Assembly: GCA_020343635.1 (NCBI GenBank)
Contig: CP070804.1
Span: 633,769 to 640,583 of the forward strand
Reading direction: 5' to 3'
DNA: 6,815 bases
Source: Candidatus Aenigmatarchaeota archaeon
Lineage (GTDB): Archaea; Aenigmatarchaeota; Aenigmatarchaeia; QMZP01; JAFGSV01
A program made the position numbers and the translations under genes. This document shows, piece by piece, positions 1 to 5,484 of this stretch (within the stretch, counting starts at the first letter, position 1; every line of letters begins with the position of its first letter). Below the pieces are notes generated by a model, which had not been told where the DNA came from, did no database searches, and saw nothing but the letters and a program-made list of their open reading frames with translations.

Positions 1-513
1 CTGCTGAATCTCCACTGAAGCCGAATTCCCGGCTATAAGTTCGCCGTAATACAGCTGAACGTTTATCGTATGCATTCCTGCTCCTATTCCGCTGCACCTG
101 TTGCAGCTTGGCAGAGGCATCTCAAATTCCATGTTATTCTCTCCTTCATTAATATCGACTATTCTCTCGATGTTCATCTTCCCGCTGATCCCCCGGGCCT
201 TCACAACGGCTCCGGAAAGATCGTCATTCGCCTCTATGGTCGCGTTGAACTTCATGACCTCCCTTGAATGGTAAACTTCCCTGTCCGTGACGATTTCCTT
301 CACGCTCGCCACGAAACCTGTAGGCACTGTTTTCTCCTGGGTTTCTTGCACCGTTTCCTCCACAGTTTCCTGCACTTCCTCAACAGGTTCCGTGACCTGC
401 TGGATGACTGGGCTCTGCGCCTCGTCTTCGGGAACTTCCGTGACGCTGCCGCTTATGCAGCCTGAAATCATTATCAATACCGCTGTGCCTATTGACAGAC
501 GATGTATCCTCAT
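1..513 (-). CDS. Membrane-anchored lipoprotein, C-terminus cut off by the window edge
   Basis: The frame is open for 171 codons from ATG at 513 to base 1, so the C-terminus is missing. The N-terminus is a short lipoprotein signal: basic residues (R2, R5), a hydrophobic stretch (about 8-16), and a lipobox ISGC at 16-19, so C19 should be the lipidated residue that anchors the protein outside the cell. Residues about 24-63 form an acidic, Pro/Glu/Gln/Val/Thr-rich linker with VQET-type repeats. From about 67 on there is a beta-rich domain (alternating segments such as MKFNATIEA and HTINVQLYY) resembling Ig-like or CARDB-type adhesion modules, with a cysteine pair C137/C140 (CNRC). The start overlaps the stop of the preceding DUF1858-like gene by 4 bases (ATGA), which implies translational coupling and membership of the iron-sulfur operon. 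Function is unknown; signal and linker are seen, the domain class is inferred from pattern only. Confidence 0.8.
   Translation of the reverse strand, partial: MRIHRLSIGTAVLIMISGCISGSVTEVPEDEAQSPVIQQVTEPVEEVQETVEETVQETQEKTVPTGFVASVKEIVTDREVYHSREVMKFNATIEANDDLSGAVVKARGISGKMNIERIVDINEGENNMEFEMPLPSCNRCSGIGAGMHTINVQLYYGELIAGNSASVEIQQ
340..375 (-). repeat. Three tandem 12-base repeats inside the lipoprotein linker
   Basis: Read on the minus strand, three imperfect in-frame copies follow one another: GTGCAGGAAACT, GTGGAGGAAACG and GTGCAAGAAACC, encoding VQET, VEET and VQET (residues 47-58). A partial copy (GTTGAGGAA) precedes them. They make a low-complexity acidic spacer between the lipid anchor and the folded domain, and could expand or contract by slippage without breaking the frame. 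Confidence 0.75.
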
Positions 514-725
514 TTCTTCGCCCCTGCCTTCTTGTTGAGCTCTTTCAGAAGGCCCTTGAGGTCGATCCCGTACATGGATGCTATCTCTTCGAGCTTGAGC
601 TTGTTCATCTCCATGGCTGCCATCGGGCAGTGCACGCAGGGTGTATTGAACCGTTCAAGTATATCATTCGCGCCTCTGACCTTCAGGGCGTTCTCGAGCG
701 TCGTCTTTCCAGTTATCTTCGGCAT
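510..725 (-). CDS. Small DUF1858-like CxxC protein (hybrid-cluster-protein-associated redox disulfide type)
   Basis: This 71-residue soluble protein has a single CVHC motif at residues 30-33, followed by an Ala/Met/Glu helix and a C-terminal block ending YGIDLKGLLKELN. That pattern matches the DUF1858 / prismane-associated redox disulfide family, in which a CxxC pair sits at a helix start; members often accompany redox or iron-sulfur proteins and their exact reaction is not established. The open frame extends to a TTG at 737, but ATG at 725 has a GGTGGT Shine-Dalgarno site 4 bases upstream and is the better start. It lies 41 bases after the IscU-like gene and overlaps the lipoprotein gene by 4 bases, so it is probably co-transcribed with iron-sulfur assembly genes. 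I infer a role in thiol/disulfide or metal handling there. The lysine-rich tail is unremarkable. Confidence 0.8.
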   Translation of the reverse strand: MPKITGKTTLENALKVRGANDILERFNTPCVHCPMAAMEMNKLKLEEIASMYGIDLKGLLKELNKKAGAKK

Positions 726-729
726 GTTT

Positions 730-735
730 ACCACC
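730..735 (-). promoter_or_regulatory. Ribosome binding site choosing ATG 725
   Basis: GGTGGT on the minus strand, 4 bases before ATG at 725. It lies inside the possible extension from TTG 737 (it overlaps that TTG), so it argues for the shorter 71-residue product. Confidence 0.5.
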
Positions 736-766
736 AAATCTTATTTCTTTCTTATCATGACTTTTA

Positions 767-1168
767 TTACTTTGCCTTTTTCTTCCCGGTTTTCCGATAG
801 TCCTTGATGGCTGCTTCAAGGGCCTCGGTTGCCAGATGCGAGCAGTGCATCTTTATGGGAGGCAATCCTCCGAGTGCATTAGCCACGTCGTTCCTGCTTA
901 TCTTCAGGGCGGCATCCAGATCCTTGCCTTTCGCCAGCTTCGTCATCATGGAGGTAGTCGCTATCGCAGAGACGCATCCATAGGTCTGGAACTTGATGTC
1001 TCCTATCACTTCCTTTCCCTTGTATCTCCTGACCTTTATGTATATCTTCATAACGTCTCCGCACACAGGATTGCCAACTTTTCCAACACCATCGGGGTTT
1101 TTAATCTCGCCCATGTTGTGCGGGCTCTTGAAATGCTCCATTACCTTCTCGGTATATCCCAGACCCAT
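767..1168 (-). CDS. iscU: IscU/NifU N-domain-type iron-sulfur cluster scaffold
   Basis: The 133-residue product matches the length and layout of IscU, the cytosolic scaffold on which [2Fe-2S] and [4Fe-4S] clusters are built from desulfurase-derived sulfur and passed to apo-proteins. All cluster ligands of the family are present: C36 and D38 in NPVCGD, C65 in YGCVSAIA, and H108-C109 in the LPPIKMHCS block. LPPIK at 102-106 corresponds to the LPPVK motif that bacterial IscU presents to the HscA chaperone, although no chaperone gene lies here. The N-terminal helix (YTEKVMEHFKSPHNMG) is also typical. The frame could start at GTG 1177, but GAGGTG 6 bases before ATG 1168 selects the shorter form. 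It follows the cysteine desulfurase by 10 bases, with the Shine-Dalgarno site overlapping that gene's stop. The lysine-rich tail (KKKAK) is somewhat unusual. There is no C-terminal Nfu domain, so it is IscU-like rather than full-length NifU. Confidence 0.95.
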   Translation of the reverse strand: MGLGYTEKVMEHFKSPHNMGEIKNPDGVGKVGNPVCGDVMKIYIKVRRYKGKEVIGDIKFQTYGCVSAIATTSMMTKLAKGKDLDAALKISRNDVANALGGLPPIKMHCSHLATEALEAAIKDYRKTGKKKAK

Positions 1169-1174
1169 AATAAA

Positions 1175-1180
1175 CACCTC
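1175..1180 (-). promoter_or_regulatory. Ribosome binding site of the IscU gene
   Basis: GAGGTG on the minus strand, 6 bases before ATG 1168, and sharing bases with the TGA stop of the upstream desulfurase gene (1179-1181). The layout suggests that ribosomes finishing the desulfurase reinitiate on the scaffold gene. Confidence 0.65.
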
Positions 1181-2324
1181 ACTTGAGGGGGCTCATCTTC
1201 CTTAAGGTTTCGACAGCCTCGTGCAGAGAGCGCAGCGTGTACTCTATTTCCTCTTTCGTGTTCTCCTTGCCCACGCTGAACCTTATGGAACCATGCGCGT
1301 CTTCAGGCTGAAGCCCTATCGCCATGAGAACGTGGCTGGGTTCCAGGGACTTCGAGGAGCACGCTGAACCTGTCGAGGCTGCTATGCCCTTCAGGTCAAG
1401 GTGCACTATCAGTGATTCGCCTTCTATGTGCCTGAAAGAGAAGTGAGCGTTGTTGGCGAGCCTGTCCTTTCCCCTGGGTCCATTGAGCCATGATTCCGGG
1501 ATGTCAGTGGCTCCGTCTATGAGCATGTCCCTGATCTTCTCCATGTGCTTCAGGTGCTTGTCCTTCATTATGTCCACGGCCTTGGCGAAGCCCACTATGC
1601 CGGAAACGTTCACCGTGCCGCTTCTGTATCCGAACTCCTGGCCGCCTCCGTGGAGTAGAGGCTCCATCTTTACGCCCTGCCTTATGAACAGGCCACCGGC
1701 ACCCTTGGGACCGTGTATCTTGGGGGAGTTGATGGTCATGAGGTCTATGTTGTCCTTCTTGAGGTCTATGGGCACCTTTGTGAAGCTCTGGCACGCGTCC
1801 GTATGCAGTAGCACGTTGTGGTCATGCGCGATCTTCCCGAGTTCGCGTATGGGTTCTATGGTTCCTATCTCGTTGTTCGCGTGGATTATTGATGCCAGGA
1901 CGGTGTCCTTGCGTATCGCATCACTGAAAACATCCAGTTCGACAAATCCTTCCTTGTTCACCGGCAAGTACGTGACATCGAATCCCTGCTTCTCGAGCCA
2001 CTTGGCCGCATTGAGTATGCATTCGTGCTCGATCTTGGTTGTGATTATGTGCTTGCCCTTATCCCTGTTGGCGAATGCGACGCCCTTCAGGGTGAAGTTG
2101 TTGGATTCCGTCCCCCCGCTTGTGAAAACGAGCTTGTGATCCTTTCCGTTGACCTTCTTGGAGATATCCCTTCTGGCCTTCTCCACAGCATGCTCGGCCT
2201 CCCTGCCGCACGAGTGCAGGCTGGCCATGTTCCCGAAATCCTTTGTGAAATACGGTTCCATGGCCTTGAGAACTTCCGAATCGACCCTGGTCGTGGCAGC
2301 GTTGTCCAGGTATACCTTATCCAT
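1179..2324 (-). CDS. iscS: Cysteine desulfurase, NifS/IscS class I
   Basis: This PLP enzyme converts L-cysteine to L-alanine and hands the sulfur, as a persulfide, to the scaffold encoded next. The 381-residue product has the standard family length. In order it shows YLDNAATTRV at the N-terminus; the PLP phosphate loop SGGTESNN (about 69-76); EHECIL with H100 stacking on PLP; HANNEIGT; HTDACQSF with D176 and Q179; the PLP-lysine K202 in SPKIHGPKGAG; GGGQEFGYRSGT; and the mobile loop STGSACSS with catalytic C322. Two ATGs stand in tandem (2327 and 2324); GGGAGGG lies 3 and 6 bases upstream, which favours 2324. The gene overlaps the end of the ArsR gene by 8 bases and precedes iscU by 10, so the three are coupled. 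A proline (P201) replaces the histidine usual just before the PLP-lysine. NifS and IscS cannot be told apart here; no nitrogenase genes are in view, so the housekeeping role is favoured. Confidence 0.96.
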   Translation of the reverse strand: MDKVYLDNAATTRVDSEVLKAMEPYFTKDFGNMASLHSCGREAEHAVEKARRDISKKVNGKDHKLVFTSGGTESNNFTLKGVAFANRDKGKHIITTKIEHECILNAAKWLEKQGFDVTYLPVNKEGFVELDVFSDAIRKDTVLASIIHANNEIGTIEPIRELGKIAHDHNVLLHTDACQSFTKVPIDLKKDNIDLMTINSPKIHGPKGAGGLFIRQGVKMEPLLHGGGQEFGYRSGTVNVSGIVGFAKAVDIMKDKHLKHMEKIRDMLIDGATDIPESWLNGPRGKDRLANNAHFSFRHIEGESLIVHLDLKGIAASTGSACSSKSLEPSHVLMAIGLQPEDAHGSIRFSVGKENTKEEIEYTLRSLHEAVETLRKMSPLK

Positions 2325-2616
2325 CATAATCCCTCCCTAAGCAGCATTTCTTCACATGCTTCTCTACTATCTTCAGCATGGGTAACACCGTGTCCTCGTT
2401 GAGCGAGTATATCCTCTGCTTGCCATCCTTCCTGACGTTCAGGATGTGGCATCCCGACATCTTCCTGAGACTGTGAGACACTGCGCTCTGTTCGTCCCCG
2501 ACCCTGTTTACGATCTCGTTCACACTGAGGGGCCCGTCTTTGAGAGCCATGATTATCCCGAACTTCGACTCTGTGGCAAAGTTCATGAAAAAGTTGTTAT
2601 ATGAACTTCTTTTCAT
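2317..2616 (-). CDS. ArsR-family winged-helix repressor, likely regulator of the iron-sulfur operon
   Basis: The 99-residue product is a single ArsR/SmtB-like winged helix-turn-helix: LKDGPLSVNEIVNRV (about 25-39), recognition helix DEQSAVSHSLRKM (about 41-53), then the wing VRKDGKQRIYSL (about 61-72) and a C-terminal dimerisation helix. The ELCVCDL metal motif of classic ArsR is absent. Cysteines occur instead at C56, where the family usually has a hydrophobic residue after the recognition helix, and as a C91-C92 pair preceded by H87 at the C-terminus. These could bind a metal or an iron-sulfur cluster or react to redox state; which one is not shown by sequence. A TATA box centred 26 bases before the ATG and the lack of a Shine-Dalgarno site imply a leaderless mRNA. 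An inverted repeat over the start codon suggests autoregulation. Its last codons contain the ribosome binding site of the desulfurase gene. Confidence 0.9.
   Translation of the reverse strand: MKRSSYNNFFMNFATESKFGIIMALKDGPLSVNEIVNRVGDEQSAVSHSLRKMSGCHILNVRKDGKQRIYSLNEDTVLPMLKIVEKHVKKCCLGRDYDG
2331..2337 (-). promoter_or_regulatory. Ribosome binding site of the cysteine desulfurase, inside the ArsR gene
   Basis: GGGAGGG on the minus strand is the strongest Shine-Dalgarno match in the operon. It lies within ArsR codons 93-95 (Leu-Gly-Arg), directly after the codons of the C91-C92 pair, and 6 bases before the second of two tandem ATGs. Confidence 0.75.
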
Positions 2617-2618
2617 AT
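2599..2618 (-). promoter_or_regulatory. Candidate ArsR operator: inverted repeat over the arsR start codon
   Basis: A perfect 7-base inverted repeat, ATATGAA (2599-2605), spacer CTTCTT, TTCATAT (2612-2618). Its shape resembles known SmtB/CzrA/ArsR operators, which carry ATATGAA/TTCA-type half-sites with a short spacer. It covers the predicted transcription start and the ATG (2614-2616), so bound protein would block initiation. The repeat is also read as codons 1-6 of ArsR, so coding constraint could account for part of it. Confidence 0.6.
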
Positions 2619-2636
2619 GATTTATTGCTCATAATA

Positions 2637-2648
2637 GATATTTAAATG
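2637..2648 (-). promoter_or_regulatory. TATA box of the arsR-nifS-iscU operon
   Basis: On the minus strand the core TTTAAATA (2639-2646) is centred about 26 bases upstream of the A of ATG 2616. This is the standard archaeal TATA-to-start distance, so transcription should begin at or next to the start codon, giving a leaderless message. Confidence 0.65.
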
Positions 2649-2716
2649 TATCGCAAGAAAACCCAAAATCCCATATTCCTAACAGTTATAATTAATTCTG
2701 ATTGCATATAATAAAG

Positions 2717-2727
2717 TATATAAATAT
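2717..2727 (+). promoter_or_regulatory. TATA box of the 115-residue hypothetical gene
   Basis: TATATAAATAT in a strongly AT-rich stretch. A start about 26 bases downstream (near 2748) would give a leader of roughly 25 bases that includes the AGGAG site. The 2617-2773 region thus holds two divergent promoters; no RNA structure or further gene is seen in it. Confidence 0.55.
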
Positions 2728-2760
2728 ATCGTGACAATGAATTCTATTAAATCATTTTTC

Positions 2761-2765
2761 AGGAG
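2761..2765 (+). promoter_or_regulatory. Ribosome binding site of the 115-residue hypothetical gene
   Basis: AGGAG, within AGGAGTTGAT, lies 8 bases before ATG 2774 and resembles the archaeal GGAGGTGAT consensus. An ATG at 2769 is in another frame and meets a stop after two codons, so 2774 is the start. Confidence 0.65.
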
Positions 2766-2773
2766 TTGATGGG

Positions 2774-3121
2774 ATGAAAGCGACTGCTCTGCAACTGAAC
2801 GAGGGCACAAGACCTTTCTATGAAAGTGCTGCCAGGATAGTCAGGAAAGAGACCGGTCAAGAGATAGAATTTGCGGCATATACGCATGGTTTGAGGGTAT
2901 TTTTACCTCCTGACCTTGATGATGTGAAAACACCGGAATATCCTGATGACATTTTGACAGCTTTTCCACATGGCTTCATAGCACAGGATAAAAATCGTGA
3001 ATCGCCTTATAAACTTGAAAGTTCTGGAGCTCATACACCCGCTGATGTAGACGGAAGGGGATTCTTTGATAGTGATTCAGAGAACTGGTACAGGGTCTGC
3101 TGGGCCCTGCCTAAAGTTTAG
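2774..3121 (+). CDS. Hypothetical protein of 115 residues, family not recognised
   Basis: I do not recognise this protein. It is acidic and soluble-looking, with no signal peptide, membrane segment or cysteine motif (only one Cys, near the C-terminus). An N-terminal part (RPFYESAARIVRKETGQ) looks helical; it is followed by a Pro/Asp-rich middle (LPPDLDDVKTPEYPDD) and an aromatic C-terminus (ENWYRVCWALPKV). A TATA box and a good Shine-Dalgarno site support it as a real gene. Codon use differs from its neighbours: by hand count about 36% of third positions are G or C, whereas the desulfurase and mcm clearly prefer G/C there. That hints at recent acquisition or low selection. It is divergent from arsR and could share the regulatory region, but it ends convergently against the zinc-ribbon gene with a 4-base stop overlap, and no partner gene follows it. 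Confidence 0.75.
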   Translation: MKATALQLNEGTRPFYESAARIVRKETGQEIEFAAYTHGLRVFLPPDLDDVKTPEYPDDILTAFPHGFIAQDKNRESPYKLESSGAHTPADVDGRGFFDSDSENWYRVCWALPKV

Positions 3122-3390
3122 ACATTGTCCAAGAACTGGATACCTGATGCCGCCTGGTCCGGGGTTGTTGTGTTTCCGAGCGGTACAGTCTGTACCCCTG
3201 AAGCCATGCTCTCGAGGTCCTTCTTTCTTGCTTCCATGTCATCGCTGACTATCCTGCTGAACCTGTCTGCGCATGACCTGCATACGAAAGTCTGCTTTAT
3301 CAGAACCTTCATCGGCGTGGTGGTCTCGACGACCTTTACGAGATCCTCATCTGCGAGATAAGACCCGCCCTGACACTTTGGACAGCTCAT
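3118..3390 (-). CDS. Small zinc-ribbon protein next to mcm
   Basis: The 90-residue product begins with CPKC (C3, C6) and has a second knuckle CRSC (C37, C40), the C-X2-C-X30-C-X2-C spacing of a zinc ribbon. A charged helical segment follows (SDDMEARKKDLESMASG, about 49-65), then a Gly/Thr-rich tail. I do not recognise a named family; small ribbons of this kind in archaea bind nucleic acid or act as subunits of replication, transcription or translation complexes. It lies 36 bases after mcm on the same strand, but with its own TATA box directly after the mcm stop, so it can be expressed independently. The TATA-to-ATG distance of about 26 and the lack of a Shine-Dalgarno site imply a leaderless message. 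A link to MCM is inferred from position only. Confidence 0.82.
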   Translation of the reverse strand: MSCPKCQGGSYLADEDLVKVVETTTPMKVLIKQTFVCRSCADRFSRIVSDDMEARKKDLESMASGVQTVPLGNTTTPDQAASGIQFLDNV

Positions 3391-3410
3391 AAATAATTAT
3401 TGTCCGGAAA

Positions 3411-3420
3411 TGCTTAAAAA
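3411..3420 (-). promoter_or_regulatory. TATA box of the zinc-ribbon gene
   Basis: TTTTTAAGCA on the minus strand, centred about 26 bases upstream of ATG 3390 and placed in the 36-base gap right after the mcm stop codon. It implies a leaderless transcript separate from, or additional to, mcm readthrough. Confidence 0.55.
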
Positions 3421-3426
3421 TGACCC

Positions 3427-5460
3427 TCACGGTCTCTGGATGTATCCCGGGTTCGGCTCGAATACAACTCCTTCCCTCTTGAGCCTTTCGACGATGTCGT
3501 CGACCTCTCCGGATTCTATGCCTTCCTTCGCGGCCATATCCCTCAGCTTCGCCACGGGTACTATATCCTTCGAAGTTCCGGAGATCTGGTCTATCAGGTT
3601 CAGTATCCTGGTTATCTTGGACCTCTCGCTGAAAGAGGTGCCTCCTTCGCTCTTGTCAACGTCTATCTCGCCCGTTTCCGTGTCGTAGCCAAGGTCCTTC
3701 AGCGAGGACTTCATTAGCCTTATGGCACGGTTCGCATCGTCCTTGGTTATCTCGTTCGAGAGCCTTATCTTGGCCGACGCTTCAGCAAGGCGCATGAGCG
3801 CCTCGAACTGCCTGAGCGTTATCGGCACAGGTCCGCCGCCTTCTGCCCTGGACCTGGTCTTTACGTAGAAGTTCTTCAGAAGCTTGCTCACCTCGGGGGT
3901 CATCTGCGGGGAATAATTCTCCTTTGCGTAGGCGACATACTTCCTGACCATCTCCTGTTCTATCGCAGGCTGTATCGTGTCTTCTTCATGTCTGCTCTTC
4001 AGGACATGCTCGACTATCTTCTTGTCGGTCTTGCCCTCAGGGACGTCCCTGAGGGTGAACTTCAGGTCGAACCTGCTTAGGAGCGTCGGCGGAACATCAA
4101 TCTGCTCGCTTATGCTCCTCATGGGATCGAATCTCGAGAACTTCGGGTTGCCTCCTGCCAGCACAGATGTCTTGGCCGGCAACGTGGCCACTATGCTCGC
4201 CTTGGCTATGCTTATGCTCCCCTGCTCCAATGCCTCGTGCATCGCGATCTGGTCATCCACGTTCATCTTCTCGAACTCGTCTATGGAGAGCAGCCCCTTG
4301 TTGGTGAGCACCAGAGCGCCCGCCTCAAGCACCCATCCCCCCATGAACTGCTCGTCCTTGGTCACGGTTGCAGTCAATCCTGCACCAGTTACGCCCTTTC
4401 CTGAGACGTATCGTCCGCGAGGTACGATGCTCGGCACGAGCTTCAGCAACTGAGACTTACCGGACGATGGGTCGCCTATTATGAGTATGTGTATGTCCCC
4501 CCTGAACTGCGTTCCGTCAGGAAGCAGCCTCGGGACACCACCGAAAAGCTGCAGTATTATGGACTCCTTGATATGCTCCAGCCCGTAAAGCGAGGGAGCC
4601 ATGGAAGCCACAAGCTTCTCGAATATCATCGGGTCTCTCGAAAACTCCTTTATCTGTTCCTCCTCTTTAGGGCTTATCTTGAGCCTCTCCCAGGTTGTCT
4701 CGGTGGGCTCCACGTGATTGGCATCCATGTAGAAGTCCAGCTTTACAGAACCCATCTTGCCCTTTGGCACTTCCCTCAGAACGCCTACCATCTTCAGCCT
4801 GTTCCCTGGATCCGTCATCCTCCTGCCGTCAGGGGATACCAGGTCCTCGCTGAGCCACACGTTGACCTGTGAAGGCTTCTCGCCCTCGGTGAGCTCGAAG
4901 GGCTCCTCGATCGTGACCCAGCGGGCATCAATCATCACCTTGTCATGCTCCTCAAAAGACTTCCCGTCGCACGACTTGCCGCTGATGATATTGCCGCACC
5001 TGAAGGGCTTGGAAACGAACGTCCCGCTTACCGGATGCCTCGTTACATTATCACATTCGCGGCACTTCCAGTCCACAGCGACTATCTCCGGCCTTATCTC
5101 GGAGGCGCGTCTCACGATGCCCTCCACGACTATGAAATTCCCTATATGTTTGGACCTGAGATCCCTGACGTTAACGGTTCCCGTTTCCGGGAGGCTGGAA
5201 AAGCGTATCTTCACGGGTGTCGGGAGGTCTATGCCGTCAACCGCCTCCTTGGCGACCTTCAGCATCTGATCGGGATCCTCGAGGAGCATCTGCGACAGCT
5301 CGTCGAACCTCCTGTCAAGCCTGTTGAAGTTCACGACGAGCGCCTTCTCCTCCTCGGCGGCCTTGTACAGCTCTTTGCCGTAGTCGTCGTTGAGAAACAA
5401 CCTGAACTTTTCGACTGCATCCGGCTTCACTTCAATATCGCGCTCTTTCTTTTTGGACAT
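3427..5460 (-). CDS. mcm: Replicative DNA helicase MCM
   Basis: The 677-residue product is a complete archaeal MCM, the hexameric 3'-5' helicase that unwinds DNA at the replication fork. The N-terminal part holds a helical A domain (about 12-80), then an OB fold with an inserted zinc finger whose ligands are C133, C136, C155 and C164. The AAA+ core shows Walker A GDPSSGKS (329-336), the helix-2 insert region (about 352-380), Walker B LLSIDEFEKM (390-399, with D394/E395), sensor 1 around N438, the arginine-finger motif LSRFD (R463) and sensor 2 in ITLRQ (R550). A winged-helix domain closes the protein (about 611-677). No intein interrupts the Walker A or other hot spots where archaeal MCMs often carry one. 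Sensor 1 reads AGGNP rather than the more usual AAANP. The gene is divergent from pyrD and has a near-leaderless promoter. A zinc-ribbon gene follows. Confidence 0.98.
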   Translation of the reverse strand: MSKKKERDIEVKPDAVEKFRLFLNDDYGKELYKAAEEEKALVVNFNRLDRRFDELSQMLLEDPDQMLKVAKEAVDGIDLPTPVKIRFSSLPETGTVNVRDLRSKHIGNFIVVEGIVRRASEIRPEIVAVDWKCRECDNVTRHPVSGTFVSKPFRCGNIISGKSCDGKSFEEHDKVMIDARWVTIEEPFELTEGEKPSQVNVWLSEDLVSPDGRRMTDPGNRLKMVGVLREVPKGKMGSVKLDFYMDANHVEPTETTWERLKISPKEEEQIKEFSRDPMIFEKLVASMAPSLYGLEHIKESIILQLFGGVPRLLPDGTQFRGDIHILIIGDPSSGKSQLLKLVPSIVPRGRYVSGKGVTGAGLTATVTKDEQFMGGWVLEAGALVLTNKGLLSIDEFEKMNVDDQIAMHEALEQGSISIAKASIVATLPAKTSVLAGGNPKFSRFDPMRSISEQIDVPPTLLSRFDLKFTLRDVPEGKTDKKIVEHVLKSRHEEDTIQPAIEQEMVRKYVAYAKENYSPQMTPEVSKLLKNFYVKTRSRAEGGGPVPITLRQFEALMRLAEASAKIRLSNEITKDDANRAIRLMKSSLKDLGYDTETGEIDVDKSEGGTSFSERSKITRILNLIDQISGTSKDIVPVAKLRDMAAKEGIESGEVDDIVERLKREGVVFEPNPGYIQRP

Positions 5461-5484
5461 AGGGGTTACAATTATTGAAAAGAA

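Noticed and set aside
726..737. TTG start that would lengthen the DUF1858-like protein by four residues
   Set aside because: The GGTGGT ribosome binding site lies within this extension and is well placed for ATG 725.
1169..1177. GTG start that would lengthen IscU by three residues
   Set aside because: The GTG is itself part of the GAGGTG ribosome binding site for ATG 1168.
70..1205. Short plus-strand open frames opposite the lipoprotein, DUF1858-like and IscU genes
   Set aside because: The minus-strand genes carry a lipobox, a CxxC family pattern and IscU ligands; the plus-strand frames carry nothing recognisable.
1450..2139. 229-codon open frame on the plus strand
   Set aside because: It is entirely antisense to the cysteine desulfurase, whose motifs are complete; the translation is Ser/Leu/Pro-rich with no domain, a GC-bias shadow.
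2616..2633. Second imperfect repeat TATGA-N8-TCATA upstream of arsR as another operator
   Set aside because: Arms are only 5 bases in AT-rich DNA, and it partly overlaps the stronger repeat.
2617..2773. Possible riboswitch, small RNA or origin element in the longest intergenic region
   Set aside because: I see only two promoters and AT-rich sequence; there is no stable GC-containing stem or repeated motif.
3977..5478. Several plus-strand open frames of 127-177 codons
   Set aside because: All are antisense to conserved MCM domains and have no promoter, ribosome binding site or domain of their own.
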